Positions 61,508-64,000 of a DNA stretch of 64,000 bases are shown here, in pieces; positions within the stretch are counted from its first letter, which is position 1; each line of letters begins with the position of its first letter. Below the pieces are notes generated by a model. That model was not told the origin of the DNA. It did no database searches and was given only the letters and a program-made list of their open reading frames with translations. A program made the translations under genes and the position numbers. The DNA is taken from NCBI RefSeq assembly GCF_035762905.1, contig NZ_DASUCC010000044.1, forward strand, positions 62,001 to 126,000. The letters run 5' to 3'. Source of the DNA: DASYTH01 sp035762905 (GTDB lineage: Bacteria; Actinomycetota; Actinomycetes; Mycobacteriales; Pseudonocardiaceae).

Positions 61508-64000
61508 ATGGCGAACGAGGAGAAGCTCCTCGAGTACCTGCGGCGGGCAACGGCCGAGCTGCGCGAGGCCAAGGGCCGGGTGCGCGAACTGGAGCACGAG
61601 CCCATCGCCATCGTCGGGATGGGCTGCCGGTATCCCGGCGGGGTGCGGACGCCGGAACAGCTCTGGCAGCTCGTCGCGTCCGGAACCGACGCCATCTCCG
61701 GGTTTCCCACCGACCGCGGTTGGGACGCGGCCCGGACCGGCGCGCCGGCCCGGGAGGGCGGGTTCGTGCACGACGCCGCGCTGTTCGACCCCGGCTTCTT
61801 CGGCATCTCCCCGCGCGAGGCGCTGGCCATGGACCCGCAGCAGCGGTTGCTGCTGGAGACCTGCTGGGAGGCGATCGAGCGGGCCGGGATCGATGCGCGC
61901 TCGCTGCGCGGCAGCCGGACCGGGGTGTTCGCCGGCGCGATGTACCACGACTACGCGGCCAGCCTGCACGCCACACCCGAGGTGCTCGAGGGGTTCGTCG
62001 GCACCAGCAACGCGGGCAGCGTGCTGTCCGGCCGGGTGGCCTACGTGCTCGGCCTCGAGGGTCCGGCGGTCACCGTGGACACGGCGTGCTCGTCCTCGCT
62101 GGTGGCGCTGCACCTGGCCGGGCAGGCGCTGCGCCGTGGCGAGTGCACGCTGGCCCTTGCCGGCGGCGTCACCGTGATGGCGAGCCCGATGATGTTCTCC
62201 GGCTTCGAGTTCGACGAGGGCATGGCGCCGGACGGGCGGTGCAAGTCGTTCGCCGGGGCCGCCGACGGCACCGCGTGGGGCGAAGGGGTCGGCGTGCTGG
62301 TGCTGGAGCGGCTGTCCGACGCGCGGCGCAACGGGCACCCGGTGCTGGCCGTGCTGCGCGGCTCCGCGGTGAACTCCGACGGCGCGTCGAGCGGGCTGAC
62401 CGCGCCGAACGGCCCGTCGCAGCAGCGGGTGATCGGGCTGGCGCTGGACAGCGCGCAGCTCACACCGTCCGATGTGGACGTTGTCGAGGCGCACGGCACC
62501 GGAACCCGGCTTGGTGACCCGATCGAGGCGCAGGCGCTGTTGGCCAGCTACGGCCAGGACCGGGAAACGCCGCTGTGGCTGGGCTCGATCAAGTCCAACA
62601 TCGGCCACACCCAGGCCGCGGCCGGCGTGGCCGGGGTGCTCAAAATGATCATGGCGATGCGGCACGGGATCCTGCCGAAGACGCTGCACGTTGACGAGCC
62701 GACGCCGCACGTGGACTGGTCGGGCGGCGCGGTGTCCCTGCTGACCGAGCCGGTGCCGTGGCCGGAAACCGGAGCGCCGCGCCGGGCCGGCGTGTCGTCG
62801 TTCGGGGTGAGCGGCACGAACGCCCATGTGATCATCGAGCAGGCGCCCGAGCCCGCGCCGGTCGAGCCGGCCGAGCCGGCCGGCGCCGCGCCGGACGTGC
62901 TGCCCTGGCTGGTGTCCGCCCGGTCGGCCGCCGGGCTGCGTGCGCAGGCACGGCGGCTGGTGTCGTTCCTGGACGCGGAGCCGGACCTGGCCGCCGTGGA
63001 CGTGGCGCGTTCGCTGGCCACCACCCGGGCCGCGCTGGACCACCGCGCGGTGGTGCTTGCCGGCGACCGGGCCGACGCCGTGGCCGGGCTGTCCGCCGTG
63101 GCCGCAGGCGAGGACAACGCCATCGTGCGGCGCGGGTACGCCGCGCCCGGCGAGCTGGCGTACCTGTTCTCCGGTCAAGGATCGCAGCGGGTCGGCATGG
63201 GCCGGCAGCTCTACGAGACCCATCCGGTGTTCGCAGAGGCGTTCGATGCGGTGTGTGCGCGGTTCGATTTCGACCGCCCGCTCAAGGAGATCATCTTCTG
63301 CGACTCCGAGCTGCTGAGCCAGACCATGTACACCCAGGCGGGGCTGTTCGCCGTGCAGGTGGCGCAGTTCCGCCTGTTGGAGTCCTGGGGGATGACGCCG
63401 GACTTCCTGTTGGGTCATTCCATAGGTGAGTTGGCTGCCACATATGTGGCAGGTGTCCTGTCCTTGGACGACGTCTGCATTCTTGTCGCTGCGCGCGGAA
63501 AGTTGATGCAGGCGCTGCCCGGCGGCGGGGCGATGCTGGCGGTGCAGGCAACCGAGGACGAGGTCGTGGCGGCGATTGCCGGCCTGGAAGACCGGGTGAG
63601 CATCGCGGCGGTCAACGGGCCGGCCTCGGTGGTGATCTCGGGTGACGCCGAGGTGATCGAGGAACTGGCGCCGCGCTGGGAAAAGACCAAACGCCTCGCC
63701 GTGTCGCACGCGTTCCACTCGCCGCACATGGATCCGATGCTGGCCGAGTTTGCGGCGATCTGCGAAACCCTGACCTACCAACCGCCCCGGATCCCGGTCG
63801 TGACCTCCGGCGAGGTGACCGACCCGGAGCACTGGGTGCGGCACGTCCGCGACACGGTCCGGTTCGCCGACGGCATCGCGTGGCTGCGTGCGCAGGGTGT
63901 CGCCACGTTCGTCGAGTTGGGCCCGGATGGCGTGCTCTCCGCGATGGTGCCGGACGGGATCGCCGTGCCGGTGAGCCGGGCCGGGCGGGACGAGACCGAA
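61508..64000 (+). CDS. Type I modular PKS, N-terminal part (KS-AT...)
   Basis: 831 codons are present and the frame is still open at the window edge. It opens with a docking helix (E-E-K-L-L-E-Y-L-R-R-A-T-A-E-L-R-E-A), then KS with Cys194 in D-T-A-C-S-S-S and E-A-H-G-T-G-T, then AT with Ser638 in G-H-S-I-G-E and H-A-F-H at 734-737, the malonyl-CoA pattern. The AT is very close to the module-1 AT of the previous protein at DNA level. ATG 61508 has GAGGAG overlapping the previous stop, 12 nt apart, so it is co-transcribed and is the next module in line. Reductive domains are beyond the edge. Confidence 0.95.
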   Translation, partial: MANEEKLLEYLRRATAELREAKGRVRELEHEPIAIVGMGCRYPGGVRTPEQLWQLVASGTDAISGFPTDRGWDAARTGAPAREGGFVHDAALFDPGFFGISPREALAMDPQQRLLLETCWEAIERAGIDARSLRGSRTGVFAGAMYHDYAASLHATPEVLEGFVGTSNAGSVLSGRVAYVLGLEGPAVTVDTACSSSLVALHLAGQALRRGECTLALAGGVTVMASPMMFSGFEFDEGMAPDGRCKSFAGAADGTAWGEGVGVLVLERLSDARRNGHPVLAVLRGSAVNSDGASSGLTAPNGPSQQRVIGLALDSAQLTPSDVDVVEAHGTGTRLGDPIEAQALLASYGQDRETPLWLGSIKSNIGHTQAAAGVAGVLKMIMAMRHGILPKTLHVDEPTPHVDWSGGAVSLLTEPVPWPETGAPRRAGVSSFGVSGTNAHVIIEQAPEPAPVEPAEPAGAAPDVLPWLVSARSAAGLRAQARRLVSFLDAEPDLAAVDVARSLATTRAALDHRAVVLAGDRADAVAGLSAVAAGEDNAIVRRGYAAPGELAYLFSGQGSQRVGMGRQLYETHPVFAEAFDAVCARFDFDRPLKEIIFCDSELLSQTMYTQAGLFAVQVAQFRLLESWGMTPDFLLGHSIGELAATYVAGVLSLDDVCILVAARGKLMQALPGGGAMLAVQATEDEVVAAIAGLEDRVSIAAVNGPASVVISGDAEVIEELAPRWEKTKRLAVSHAFHSPHMDPMLAEFAAICETLTYQPPRIPVVTSGEVTDPEHWVRHVRDTVRFADGIAWLRAQGVATFVELGPDGVLSAMVPDGIAVPVSRAGRDETE

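Noticed and set aside
1..64000. tRNA, rRNA, attachment sites or replication origin
   Set aside because: No cloverleaf-like CCA-ended segment, rRNA motif, integrase or DnaA-box cluster was seen on reading both strands; a tRNAscan/Infernal run would settle this.

Overview
The window is high-GC actinomycete chromosome, most likely from a Pseudonocardiaceae-type organism. The evidence is the strong G/C wobble bias, many GTG and TTG starts, tightly overlapping ATGA/GTGA operons and modular polyketide/nonribosomal assembly lines. No rRNA, tRNA, CRISPR array, transposase or integrase was seen.

Left part (1-20.6 kb) is mostly ordinary metabolism. A small ArsR/SRPBCC regulatory module (1-908) ends at a strong bidirectional hairpin. 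Next come a branched-chain-amino-acid-type ABC importer with a fused permease-ATPase (998-5599), a ThDP enzyme and an aldehyde dehydrogenase (5637-8848), divergent from an IclR regulator, a CoA-transferase and a citrate-synthase-like enzyme (8965-11772). Together these look like one uptake and CoA-dependent catabolic locus. htpG (11850-13712) and a small membrane protein follow. A gene-free stretch (14212-15020) carries a duplicated segment and 21-bp periodic repeats. A second ArsR/SRPBCC module with an alpha/beta hydrolase (15021-16607) carries a clear tandem operator. A TetR gene diverges from an enoyl-CoA hydratase and a pair of acyl-CoA dehydrogenases (16635-20549).

Middle part (20.6-39.8 kb) is a compact hybrid NRPS-PKS gene cluster. 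One arm, on the minus strand, encodes a small ACP, an acyl-CoA dehydrogenase, an FkbH-type HAD protein and an FAD oxidoreductase. This resembles the glyceryl-ACP/hydroxymalonyl-ACP extender pathway but lacks the usual NAD dehydrogenase and O-methyltransferase. The other arm encodes a 2576-residue NRPS (A-PCP-C-A(Val)-PCP-E-C-PCP), a 2258-residue PKS-NRPS (KS-degenerate AT-carrier-C-A-PCP-E-like) and a KASIII-like protein with an altered triad. There is no thioesterase in these proteins, one NRPS module lacks its A domain, and codon 2 of the NRPS is the rare TTA. This is the best candidate for an undescribed system here.

Between the clusters (40.0-44.8 kb) lie an LTA-synthase-like membrane phosphatase/sulfatase, a CDP-alcohol phosphatidyltransferase, a methyltransferase and an unrecognised propeller-like protein.

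Right part (44.8-64.0 kb, continuing beyond the window) is the edge of a type I modular PKS cluster. It has a P450, a DUF5988-like small protein, a glycosyltransferase, a type II thioesterase and an acyl-CoA carboxylase beta subunit on the minus strand. On the plus strand are a second P450, a bimodular PKS and the start of another PKS. The domains predict a beta-hydroxy malonate unit (module 1), then an alpha-methyl-alpha,beta-unsaturated methylmalonate unit (module 2), then a malonate unit. A glycosylated, P450-oxidised polyketide is the likely product class. The loading module is not in the window.
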